64,000 nt of DNA from positions 29,150,581 through 29,214,580 of the forward strand of contig OY986966.1 in NCBI GenBank assembly GCA_963920575.1, written 5' to 3'. The stretch is from Narthecium ossifragum (lineage: Eukaryota; Streptophyta; Magnoliopsida; Dioscoreales; Nartheciaceae). The notes under the pieces are model-generated. The model saw only the letters and a list, made by a program, of their open reading frames with translations, had not been told where the DNA came from and made no database searches. Position 1 is the stretch's first letter. Each line of letters starts with the position of its first letter. This document shows positions 1-10,570 of the stretch, in pieces. A program made the position numbers and the translations under genes.

Positions 1-603
1 AATTATCAATGTATAATTTTATACTATCCATTGTCATGCCAACATATAATATTATAGCACACATTCTCTTATACGGCGAACCAACGTGATAAATGATGTA
101 CGGGTGCGTTTGGCGGCGCCCTTACATACCGAATCAGCGGAATGGAATCCGCCAAACCTTAGGAACGGTGGCGTCCGCTCGACCACACGATTCCTAATTT
201 ATGGAATCGTCGGACGTAACCATTCGTAAAAACCGGGAGTTACCAAACAAAGCGATCAACTTAGCTGGAATCATCCGATTCCGCTCGTTCCATCCATTCG
301 GCTCATTCGGTACAACCAAACGCGCCCGTACAGTATAATATATTTTGAATAGATTAAAATGTTTTTTATTAAGATGTGGCTAAGAGTGAGAAAATAAGGG
401 CAATGATTGTATCTATCAAAAATAAATAATACGATGGGCTCCGTATAAAATTATACCATTTCATAGATGATATGAAGTTATACAACCTCCAACGTATTAA
501 ATTATTCAACATATGATTTTAGACTATTCATTGTCGCACCAAACACCATATTACAATGCGAACTTATAATATTATACTATATATTCTCTTATACGGCGAA
601 CCA
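1..603. repeat. Diverged direct repeat pair ending in ATACGGCGAACCA
   Basis: Positions 1-83 and 500-603 share an AT-rich block that ends in the same stretch, with attctcttatacggcgaacc at both ends. The second copy carries about 20 extra bases. The MITE at 98-331 lies between the two copies. The repeat is non-coding and its family is unknown to me. Confidence 0.6.
98..331. mobile_element. MITE with 16-bp terminal inverted repeats
   Basis: The left end gtacgggtgcgtttgg is matched in reverse complement by the right end, gtacgggcgcgtttgg, with one mismatch in 16. The inverted homology continues inward over a taccgaat...ag...gaatgga stretch. The element is 234 bp and has no coding capacity. The target-site duplication is not clear, so I cannot assign a superfamily. 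Confidence 0.6.
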
Positions 604-3140
604 GACGGGTAAGAATATAGATCATGAAGAACGGTTCAATAAAAGCTTATTTTACAAAAAAAAGAAGAAGAAGAAGAAGAAAAGGTTAGTCCAATGAATT
701 AAAAGAAACTTCCAGCCGTGCAGGTAGTGGAATGACAGTAGCTCTCACGGACCACTCTTCATGGAAGAGCGTTTTAGAACAGTACAACTCTTTATTTTTT
801 TATTAGTTTGTTCCCTTTCCAACAAAGAGCAAACTACTTGTTTTTACATCAATTAGTCTATTAATTAATTATCGGGTCTTGAGGGCAATTAAATTTTTCT
901 ATACATTAACCTCTATCAACCTTAAAAAGTAGAGCAGAAAAAAGAATAAAACTAAATCCAAGGAGAAGCTTTCATCTAAGATCGTGGAGAACACCCAAAG
1001 ACATAACTGAAAATTAATAAAATGGCATAATAAACCCCAGCATAACTGAATCTCCTGTGCATTTGAATTAAACAAACCATGCCATATATATAGGACATGT
1101 GCCCGCATCCTTAGCGTAATTAAGCTAGTCATACATGCTAATTTCTTTATAACTCGTCATATATATATAACTCCTTGCGTTAGTTGCTCCTGCCAATATG
1201 ATTAGCAGTTGTTAGCTATATAACGAAACTAATGTAGTTGATTTTTCACTAAACAAAATTATTTGTTAAATTCCAGAAATCCTTTTTTTTCTTGAATGTG
1301 GAAAGAAATAGCTTTAAGGTTCCTTTTGCAATACCATAATCCGGAATAAAAAAAAACAAAGATTTGGAAATAATTCAAATCATACATATTCCCTACGGGG
1401 AAACAATAGTTGAATCATGTCCAACATAATCAACTTATATATGCAGCATCTCAACACATTTTGACACAATTATCTTTAAACCTGTACATCGAGACCTAGT
1501 GGGACAAGTGGATATATAGGCTGGTTGACCTAGGCAGGGTTTATCGATGGTCCTATTCTTGGGTCTTTGCACCCAGATCTGAGTTATCATGGGATTTTCC
1601 TCTTGATATCTAATTTTGTTGGCATTTGGAATTGTATAGTAAGCGTTGTATTTTCTAACATATGAATGCTGGACTAGTTCGGTTATGAAAATCAACATAT
1701 TCGTGTGATACTGCTCTTCTCGGTCCGGTAATGGGAGGCGATTCTTTCATATAGAGTTAGATAGTATTAGTGGTAGATTAGATAGTATACGATTAATAGT
1801 ATCAGTATTAATAGGGGATTTATATTATTACCTTACATTATAACTTTAGCTAACTGTATTAGAGAGGTTGAATAGATTCAACCTTACACAAGGGTGGATG
1901 CACTAACCCTAACTACTCGTTGATAAAATAAAGATCAGTTAGAAGAGGCCGTTGGGATGAAAGAAGAAAAAAACAGAAGAAAATATAGCATTAGTGAGGA
2001 GACGGCACTCGCACCGGTGGGCTTCGCTGTCCAATATGCGGAAGAGATAAAGTTCAAACAAGGGAAAAGGCATCTGATCAATGGTAGACGATGAGTCACT
2101 CTCCGTAGCCTCCAGCGAACACTGGCCACTAATAACTAGACACGTGTAATGTGATCACGTGGGTCCCGTGCACTCTGATAATTAATGGTCCCTATGATCT
2201 GGACTTCCATTTATAATAATGGATGGGTTCGTGAGAGTAGAACTATGATTATGATATGTCAACGAGTGAATTTATTGAAGTCAACTACGTACTCGGCGAT
2301 CTGCCATTATTGACCGGCAGGGGGCGGCGCTACCCTATGAAGAGCGGGTCAAATCAAATGCACCCCTCGAAATTAAAAATTGATAATATGTTTTTTCAAG
2401 TATAGGTCATTAAAAATATACACCACTGCCTGTCAAAAACCAAAACATAATAATAATTCACTCTATCAAAATAAATAAATGAATAAATATAAAAAGTTTA
2501 AACAACCTTCCATCATAAAAGGCTAATAGCTTTTTTTTCTTTTTCTTTTTTGACATCTAGCTTTCCAGTTTATAGACATTGTGTTCGTTCATATCTCACG
2601 TGAGTTTAACTCTGTGAATTGCATCATCGATTTGGACGTATCATTTCGGTCGCTCACCTTGAGGATCGGTGTATGTAGTAGCCCACCGGCTTAACTTAGA
2701 AAAAAAAAAAAACAGGCTAACAGCTGATCCCTCTCTTCTCATAACAAATAAAACTAATCCCTTATAGAATACTGAAACCCAACGAAATGCTATAAACCTT
2801 TCCTTTTTTTTTATGAAGGCAATGGTATCAACATGTTATGATCATCATATATCAATGTTTTTTATTATTATTATGATTTGACTTATTTTATGTATGGTTT
2901 TATTGATTTGACGATAATGATGAGGACGAGTGAGTGAGTTAGAATGAAAAAAAGTTTATAATATTTATCTCGTTTCTTATTGGACACCGTCACACCAGTC
3001 ACACCACTATAGAAAATCGTGAAAATCCTGGAGCCGCCACTGCTGACCGGTTACTCTAACGGTGGATCTATCGCTTATAACGCGGCCTCTCCATGTTCTC
3101 TTACAAAAAGTCTTCTCGATGCATAGTTGGTGTATTAGTG
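604..3140. other. Gene-free AT-rich intergenic DNA
   Basis: I see no recognisable protein, tRNA or rRNA here. Open frames are short and lack family motifs. There are poly-A/T tracts and a GAA microsatellite near 665-682. The last few hundred bases are the upstream region of the chitinase gene. Confidence 0.5.
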
Positions 3141-3148
3141 TATATAAG
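3141..3148 (+). promoter_or_regulatory. TATA box of the chitinase gene
   Basis: TATATAAG lies 48 bp upstream of the chitinase ATG at 3189. This leaves room for a short leader that includes the ccatagcaatcaacaagc stretch. It is the only good TATA element close to the start. Confidence 0.6.
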
Positions 3149-3188
3149 TACATCTGCCAAAGCTAACCATCCATAGCAATCAACAAGC

Positions 3189-4353
3189 ATGGCTGATTCT
3201 TCTTCTTCTTCTTCTTCTTGCTGCATCCTCCTTAATGTACTCATTGTGACCTTGTCCGTTTGCTCTTCCTTCTTCACGGTGGCAAATGGCTATCATGGAT
3301 CCGATGTCTCCTCCGTCATCTCCGAAAGCCTCTATAACACCTTCTTCTTGCACAAGGACGACGCGGCCTGTCCGGCCAAGGGCTTCTACCCCTACTCTGC
3401 CTTCATCAAGGCCGCCCGGTGTTTCCCCAGATTCGGCACTACCGGATCCATGGAGACTCGCAAGCGGGAGGTTGCGGCCTTCTTCGGACAGACCTCCCAT
3501 GAGACCACTGGTTAACTGTCCATCTTTCCGCCATCTTATTATTGCTTTTGCTAATTATATATCTATTTTTTTTTATTTATATTATAAGGGTGCATGCATA
3601 TCGATTAAATGGTTCAAACGTACGTACGTCATGTACATGGTTTTAGGTGGATGGGCGACGGCGCCGGATGGACCCTATGCTTGGGGTTACTGCTTCAAGG
3701 AAGAGATAAACCCACAGAGCAACTACTGTCAATCCTCCAACACGAAGTGGCCTTGCGTCCCTGGCAAGTCCTACAAAGGAAGAGGACCCATCCAACTCTC
3801 ATGGTACGGTGTGCGTAACCCATGTTATTAATTAATCCTCTACTTTTGGAAAGATTAAACTAAACCATGCATCGTGTTTCGGAGGTCCACCACTGGCCGG
3901 GTTTAGCTTGGTCGGTCGATCTACAAGTTTGTTTAATTTGATGATTGATAATTGAAGTTGGATTTGTGACGTACGGCTTGCAGGAACTACAACTACGGCC
4001 CAGCAGGTAAGGCACTGAGGCGTGACCTGCTCCAAAACCCGGACTTGGTGGCGAACAACTCCAACATCGCGTTCGAGACAGCACTATGGTTCTGGATGAC
4101 CCCGAGTTCGCCGAAGCCGTCTTGCCACGACGTCATGGTGGGCCGGTACGTCCCCACCGCAGCCGACATCGCCGCCAACCGCACCGCCGGCTACGGCCTC
4201 GTCACCAACATCATCAACGGGGGCCTCGAGTGCGACATCCCCAACCAGCCCCAAGTCGCCGATCGCATCGGTTTCTTTAAGCGCTACGCCGGTCTGCTCG
4301 GCGTCGACGTCGGACCCAACTTAGATTGCGCCTATCAGAAGCCGTACGCATGA
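3189..4353 (+). CDS. GH19 chitinase, class II type (PR-3), secreted
   Basis: The three exons are 3189-3510, 3647-3803 and 3984-4353, all with GT-AG introns, giving 282 residues. A hydrophobic N-terminal segment after a Ser-rich start, ending near VANG (about residue 34), looks like a signal peptide. The GH19 domain follows directly, with no chitin-binding (hevein) domain. The C terminus stops at the usual LDC...PYA with no vacuolar extension, so I infer an apoplastic enzyme. GH19 enzymes hydrolyse beta-1,4-GlcNAc bonds of chitin by inversion. [14 protein letters not shown] supplies the catalytic acid (Glu105) and GYCFKEE supplies the second glutamate (Glu127), by alignment with barley Glu67 and Glu89. 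[26 protein letters not shown] and DRIGF are also intact. The residue before NYNYG is Trp160, where His or Tyr is usual. A broken copy of exon 3 lies at 10262-10570. A role in fungal defence is likely but inferred. Confidence 0.95.
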
Positions 4354-4834
4354 TTGAAGATTTGATTTTTTGTAAACTTTGATTCAATCAATGCCAGCTG
4401 TGAGAATAAACTATATATTTATGATTATTATGTCTATTTTGGCTATCATCTTAATCTACTTGAATGTGGGAGTTTGGTAGGCCTTTAGGATTGGGTCAGA
4501 GCCGGGGCCGGCCCGGAGAGTGGCCGGATCCACCAAGCCTTGGTCTGCCCACGACATTATGAAGCCGTCTTTTTGTCGCCATCTAATTAGTTAGTGGCCA
4601 CCATCAAATCGGCCTATAGGCTTTTAGCTAGCTACTTGGAATTTCTCTTTATGTATAGTGACCCTGGCCTGTATTAATATAAGCTCTATCGATCCTCTCT
4701 TCATTTGTTTCACGTACGTTAGTTCCCTCATCACAAAATAGTCCATGAGATCTAAGCTTTGATTGGTCTTCTTATACATGGCCATTTTCTTCATTTCACA
4801 CGATTGGATGCATGGAAGTCGGGTTTTGAAGTCA
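4354..4834. other. Chitinase 3' flank
   Basis: This holds the chitinase 3' untranslated region, with AATAAA-like signals around 4405 and 4430, followed by unannotated DNA up to the transposon at 4844. I see no second gene. Confidence 0.5.
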
Positions 4835-4843
4835 TTTAGTAAA

Positions 4844-6424
4844 TTTAAGGGGAATTTGTTGTTTAGTCTTTTAAGTGACCCCTTCTGGTGATTTAGTCTT
4901 TTATAACACTCCTTAAATGTTTTACTACCCACAATACCAACAAAAGACTACAATACCCCTAAACATTCTCATTCTCGTAATTACAGTCACGCAGGGCGCC
5001 CGTTTCGTCATTTCCGAAAAATTTGAAATTTATTCCCAATAAAAGCCCGCCCCTCCCATTTCCAACGCGCACCACCCTTTCTACCCACGATTTCTGCCGT
5101 CCCACCTATTCGAAATTTTACTCTCTCGTTTAACTGGTAGTTACTTTCCATTTAATTGGTAGTTACTTCCCAGTTTAAGTGGTAATTACTTTACAAAAAA
5201 ACTGTAGTTACTTCACACCTCAACTGGTAGTTACTTCTCATTTAAACTGGTATTTACTTGTCAATTAAACTGGTAGTTACTTCACAGTTAAACTGGTAGT
5301 TACTTCCCATATAAATTGGTAGTTACTCCCCAATTAAACTGGTAGTTACTTCCCACAAATTGTAATAGAAAAATGCTTGAAAATATTTATAAAATTTATA
5401 ATTTTAAAATATTAAAATTACTTTACAGTAATTGTAGTTACTTTTCTGGAAAGTAACTCTCAACATTTGTAGTTACTTCACAATTTTTTGTAGTTACTTT
5501 TCAATGCTCGTAGTTACTTTCCCAATATTTGATAGTTATTTTCCCATTTTGGTAGTTACTTTCTAATATTTGGTAGTTACTTCCCAATATTTTGTAGTTG
5601 CTTCATAAAATTTGGTAGTTAGTTTCCCATTTTGGTTGTTACTTCCTAATATTTGGTAGTTACTTTCCCAATATTTGGTAGTTACTTTACAATTTTCTCC
5701 ATTTTGGTAGTTACTTCCCATATTTTTTACTTACTTTCCAATATTTGGTAGTTACTTTTCAATATTTGGTAGTTACTTCCATTATTTTGCAGTTACTTTC
5801 CAATATTTGTAGTCACTTTTCAATATTTGGTAATCACTGTCCAATATTTAGTAATTACTTTCAAAAAAAATTCTAGAATATTTTTCTATTTTCCGGTATT
5901 TTTTCCTACTTTTCTATCATTTTTCCTATTTTCCCACATATTTTTCTATTTTACGGTTATTTTTCTACTTTTCAGTATTTCCCTTTTTTTGCCGTTAATG
6001 GCTGCCCCAAAAAAATTTTCCAATTTTTTTTAAATATTTTCCGGTATTTTTTCTACTTTTCTACTATTTTTCCTATTTTCTGACATATTTTCCTATTTTC
6101 TGATATTTTTCTCTATTTTTTCAGTATTTTCTTTTTTACTGTTAATGTTCACATTAATGCATACATCCAGCCATAAGTGGATGCATGCATGTCTTTTCTG
6201 TATTGGAAATATGTGTATGTATTCTCAACCACTCCAATTAATGCAAACCAACTAATTCAAAAACTATTCATCCATCTCCCATTTAAAAAAAATGCATAAA
6301 TGGTATTTTAGAGATAAAAAAGTACAGCTGTTCACAAAAGAGACTAAATGCCTTAAAAATTTTCAATGAGACTAAATAGCAAACAACTCCTCCCAAACAT
6401 ACTAAACGCCAATTTCCCCTAAAT
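4844..6424. mobile_element. Non-autonomous Mutator-like element with minisatellite core
   Basis: The left terminus (tttaaggggaatttg, then a GTTTAGT motif) is repeated in reverse complement at the right terminus (atttaggggaaattgg, then GTTTAGT). The flanks tttagtaaa (4835-4843) and tttagtaca (6425-6433) form a 9-bp target duplication with one mismatch. A 9-bp duplication is the Mutator hallmark. An ACTACAATACCCCTA stretch sits about 100 bp in. The interior holds a long minisatellite and then T-rich tttttctattttc repeats. There is no transposase frame, so movement would need an enzyme from elsewhere. The element at 44034-47645 has the same plan. Confidence 0.65.
5141..5870. repeat. GGTAGTTACTT minisatellite (~30 units)
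   Basis: About 30 degenerate copies of a unit built on ggtagttactt(t/c)cc plus an A/T spacer (aatattt or aattaaact) are repeated with a mean spacing of roughly 24 bp. The first third uses a ttaaactggtagttact variant and the rest an aatatttggtagttac variant, so the array grew in at least two phases. It forms most of the interior of the surrounding Mutator-like element. Confidence 0.85.
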
Positions 6425-6779
6425 TTTAGTACAATTTTGTTATTATCAGAGTTCTAGGCGCTAAGTATTTGCAGTGTCTATGCACCATATTTCTTCGGAA
6501 ACAAAACCAATATTTTTATTTTTATTAGATGAGCCAAAAGGTTAATGACTACAACACACTACCGAATACAATGTAGGCCCGCATGTCCATTAACACTCCA
6601 TCAAACAAAACTCATTTGGAGATTACAACAGTAGCGAGCAATGCTATTTACTACACAATTGCTAAGTGTGGGAATATACAAAAAGAACACAGACTCAAAA
6701 GCTAACACTTCTGTAAGTTATGTAATTGACTGGTTTGTGATCAAAACATGCTTAGCGTGTAACTAGGAAACAAAGCATT

Positions 6780-8330
6780 GTATTTGTTCTTAGTGGGTTA
6801 AAGACACTGAACAAGTTCAGTTACTTCAAGCTGGAATGAAGGAGGAGGAGTTGATGACCAGCAGTTTGAAGCTAGAAGGCTTAGTTACTTGGAACTAGAA
6901 AGAAGCAGCTAAAGGTCTAGCAGTTTGAAGCAGCAACTATAGGAGACTGACAACAGTATACTGAATACAAAGACTAGACATTAAAGCAGAATCAACTCTG
7001 GATTTCTTAGGCTTGTGGATAAATGTTTAGCTAGAAGAAGTAATTGAGGACATATGCAGAAGACAACTGAAGGTATATACATATAAGAAGGCTCTGGCTC
7101 AGCTGTAATCAGAAGTGCTTAGCAAAGAACGTTGTAATAAAGAAGACAACTGGAGCTTACTCAAAAGGATGCTCTGTTTTTCCTTTCAACCCAACAACCA
7201 AGTCAAGCTGAAATAGGAAATGCTGAAGCATAGGAAAATTGATAGCTCAAGTGTTGACCTTACACTAGAAGCAGCTTAACAGAAGGAAGTACTGCATCCT
7301 TGCGCGGTTCAAGAATCAAGATCTGAAGAATAACTAAAAGCTGCGGAATAGCTTGGAAGCAAGGCAGTAACTGATGTATCTAAGCATGTCTGTGTAGATA
7401 CCTCAAGTAAAGCTAGTTTCCTCAGAGCTTAAAGTGAAAGCCAGCTGAGCTGGCTAAGTAAAAGGAAGAAGCCGAGGTCTTATATATTGAGTTGAAGTGA
7501 AGCAGTGAAAGCCAAGAACTCCGGTCCAAAGAAAGTGAGGAGCAACCTGATTAAAGTGAGCTTAAATCCTAGTTTCCTCATAGCTGCAATTCTATCTAAG
7601 AGAGAGTTCTTCACCCTTGAAGCTTTCAAGGGGTGTTATCTGAAGAAGGAGTTCTTCAGTTACTTGGAGGAGTCCAAGTCAAATCGAAGGTGGAATCCTT
7701 CATCCTTGGTGGATTCCAAGGAGCTTCAAGAAGAGAGGAGGAGTCCTCTATCTTTCTAGCTGAGTGTTGAATATCATGCACTAGAGTAAGGATTCAGTGG
7801 CAGTGTGTTCAATTGTTGGCACCGAGCTTTGGTGAGGAGTCATCAAGAAAGGGTGCTTTGTTGTGTAACTGTCATGACAAAGGCTTAGTGCTTGGTTTGG
7901 GTGGTCTCCGATAGAGGACCCGTGGTTTTTACCCATTTGGGATTTTCCACGTTAAAAACTTATTGTGTCAGTTTTTGTTTTTGGGTTAGCTGTTCTTCTC
8001 CTTCTCTGCCATTTCTTAGGATATGCAATGCACACACACACTGCCTCTCAAGTGTTTGTTGTTTTCCTTCTTAGATGCTTTTACTTGATAGTCTTGTTTA
8101 AGTGTTGGGACTTGTTCTAAATAGTTTAGAAGCTTGTTGTGGTCTTAATCATCTTGAGTTATTGGTTGTTGTATTACTTTCACTGTTAGACAATTAGATC
8201 ATATCACCATGCTCATATGACCTTGAGGTGTTTGATGTTTTGTCACTGTGATAGTGTTTAAATAATTGTGCTCTTTAATAGAGTTATAGTATAAGAGACT
8301 TGTTAAGTAATTGTTAGGGGTTATTTAATT
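6780..8330 (+). mobile_element. Probable Ty1/copia LTR remnant
   Basis: No coding frame is recognisable. At 7900-7975 the DNA reads gatagaggacccgtgg ... ttttccacgttaaaaa ... ttgtgtcag. This resembles the CCACGTTAAA(A/T)-CTTGTGT part of many plant copia LTRs, and I recognise it by memory of that family, not by a search. A TATA-like stretch (tatacatataag) at about 7076 and an AG-rich body fit LTR U3/R sequence. Exact ends, target duplication and internal domain were not found, so this may be a solo or truncated LTR. Confidence 0.35.
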
Positions 8331-8572
8331 ACAACTTCAAACCATATCTCTCTCGCTAGACCCTCTAGTTCATTCTAAAAATGACTGATTTTATGTAAGA
8401 CGACTGATTTAAGGTAAGATGGGACTGGGTCGGTTATTAGAGGGGATAAAAAAAATCACAATAAGATTAAATAAGACCTTCTAAAACAGAAAATTACAAC
8501 AGAGCTGCCGCCGAATTGCATCATCCCAATTCCCAAACGTGGAAGCGTTCAAACAAAACAAAGGGCTAATAA

Positions 8573-9852
8573 TATCTGTTTGGCTACGGGGTTAGGAAAT
8601 GAGGTCAAGGGGGTTAAGTGGGTTAACTCCCTTAACCTCATTCTTACTCTCAAATGTTATTGAGCTAAGGTTTTGGGGTTAAGAGGGCTTAAACCTGAAA
8701 ATGTAGTTAAGCTTTTCTCTCTCATTTACATCCATCACATATATTCTAATATTATTTTGAAAATGCTAATATATAAAGAATGATAAAATAATATATTTTT
8801 TACATGATGTGGACCAATCATGGTATAACATGTGGCATGTGGCACCCACATATATTAATATTTTATTATAATAATATGTTATTGGTATTATTTAATATTT
8901 TTGTGCATGTTTATCTTTCTACGTGTAAATATTTTTGTTAGTCCATAAACAATTTTGTACGTGTTTTTTTATGACCGTATAAAAACTTTTGTGCACCCAT
9001 AATATTTTTTTATGTGCATACTGTATTAAATAATATTATTCATATGTTATTATAATAAAATATTAATATAAGTGGGTCTACATGCCACATGTCATATCAT
9101 GATTGGTTTACATCATGTAAAAATTATTTTATTTTATATTAATATAATATTAATATTAAAATATTATTATTATATTAATATAAGTGGCCCGTATGGGGAT
9201 GCATTGATGTGTACAACCATTATTTTATATTTATTTAATAATTAATATTAAAATATTGAAATATTATTATTATATTAATATAAGTGGTTATGCATGGGGA
9301 TGCACTAATATGTACAAACATTATTTTATATTATTTTAATAATAAATATTAAAATATTATTATGATATTAATATAAGTGGGTCCGTATGGGAATGCATTG
9401 ATGCAATATTATATATTTTTATACACTTTACGTACAAAATTTTTAATTAACTTAATAATTAATTTTAATATTATAATCTTAACCCACTAGGTTACCCATT
9501 ATTATAATATTATATATATTATATATTTTATAATTTTTACCCTTATCCCAAGCTTAACCTACTAACTTACCCATGTTTCTAAGTCAAACGTCAAAAGTGG
9601 GTTAAGTCTACCCCATTTTTTATCCTCATTTTTTTACCCCTAGCATTTGTTTGGTTGGGGGTTAAGAATGGGGGTAAGGGTAAGTATAATGATGAAAGAA
9701 TGATTGAAAAAATAAAGAGGAAGGTGGTAGGTGGAAAGGAGAAAAAGTAATGGACCCTGTTTAACCCTAACCCTAACCCCATTCTTAACCCTCAATCAAA
9801 CAAAGGCTAGCTCCTTTAACCCTAACCCGCTTAACCCCCGACCAAACAGGGG
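8573..9852. mobile_element. Harbinger-like non-autonomous TIR element
   Basis: The ends are tatctgtttgg... and ...ccaaacagggg, inverted with respect to each other. Both are followed inward by GGGTTAAG/GGGTTAGG-rich subterminal sequence. A 3-bp TAA at 8570-8572 and 9853-9855 could be the target duplication typical of PIF/Harbinger. The AT-rich interior contains an ~80-bp inverted repeat (about 8801-8882 against 9041-9120). It also has about three tandem copies of an ~80-120 bp block carrying attaatataagtgg and gggatgca (9140-9400). No transposase is present. The superfamily call rests mainly on the TAA, so it is tentative. Confidence 0.5.
9643..9807. mobile_element. Nested 165-bp MITE with GGGTTAAGAATGGGG ends
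   Basis: The left end gcatttgtttggttgggg and the reverse complement of the right end, gcctttgtttgattgagg, match over about 30 bp and run on into ggttaagaatgggg. TA flanks both ends. It lies inside the right arm of the Harbinger-like element. Its CCCTAA-like repeats at 9762-9778 come from this inverted end and not from a telomere. Confidence 0.5.
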
Positions 9853-10261
9853 TAACGGACAGCAGCTGTTCAAAGAAATATATCTTGATTGTCCTCGATC
9901 CCCCAACCAGTAGTTAAGTTAAGTTAGTAGGCCATTTTAATATCTAGACACAAATGTCATGTATTCACGTGGAGCCCACTAGACACGCAGATGGGATGGG
10001 ACCCATGCAAATATTCCATCCTGGATCGGGGTGCTGCACTTGGCGGGTTCACGTCCCTACAATTGTTTCCGTCAAATAGCCCCTAGAATACCTTTTAACT
10101 CCGTACTCACGAAAAAAAGGAGAAAAATTAAATTTTATGGGTGATGATGTGGCATCGTTTGGATGTACAGTTGGACACCCCTATAATTTGGTATCCTAGA
10201 AACTATCTATGGGAAACATGAACAAGTAGTAGGCCACTGGGATGGACGGACGCTGTCCAGC

Positions 10262-10570
10262 TGCTGATCCTCGCCAACATGATCTCCAGCATCGTGTTCA
10301 ATACAGCACTATGCATGGCTCTGGATACCAACACCGAGATTGCCGATCTCGTCGTGCCACGATGTCAGGGTGAGGCAGTACCACCCAACTCCAACCGCAC
10401 CGTCGACTATGGCCTCATCACCAACATCATCAGCGACGACATCGAGTGTGGCAGCCTTGAGGAGACCCACATCATCGACCGCATTGGTATTTTTAAGCGC
10501 TACGTTGACGGTCTTATCGGCGTCGAAACTAAATTTAGATTGCACCTGTTACCACTCACCAGCCATATAC
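10262..10570 (+). pseudogene. Broken GH19 chitinase exon-3 copy
   Basis: Translated in pieces, this region matches exon 3 of the intact chitinase at 3984-4353. One frame gives ...VFNTALCM, the next CHDVRVRQYHPT, then back to NRTVDYGLITNII ... DRIGIFKRY, then NLDCTC in the second frame. Keeping the homology needs three frame changes, so no functional protein is possible. The WFWMT motif is lost (CMAL in its place). No copy of exons 1 or 2, which carry the catalytic glutamates, is seen upstream. It is probably the remnant of a local duplication about 6 kb from the parent gene. Confidence 0.85.

Noticed and set aside
4624..4932. 102-codon minus-strand frame overlapping the left end of the Mutator-like element
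   Set aside because: It crosses a transposon boundary and shows no family motif.
7505..7759. 84-codon plus-strand frame
   Set aside because: It lies in the LTR-like region, has no domain and ends in repetitive AG-rich DNA.
9760..9840. CCCTAA-like repeats that resemble an interstitial telomere
   Set aside because: They are the inverted end of a small MITE and the subterminal part of the larger element, with only two or three units.
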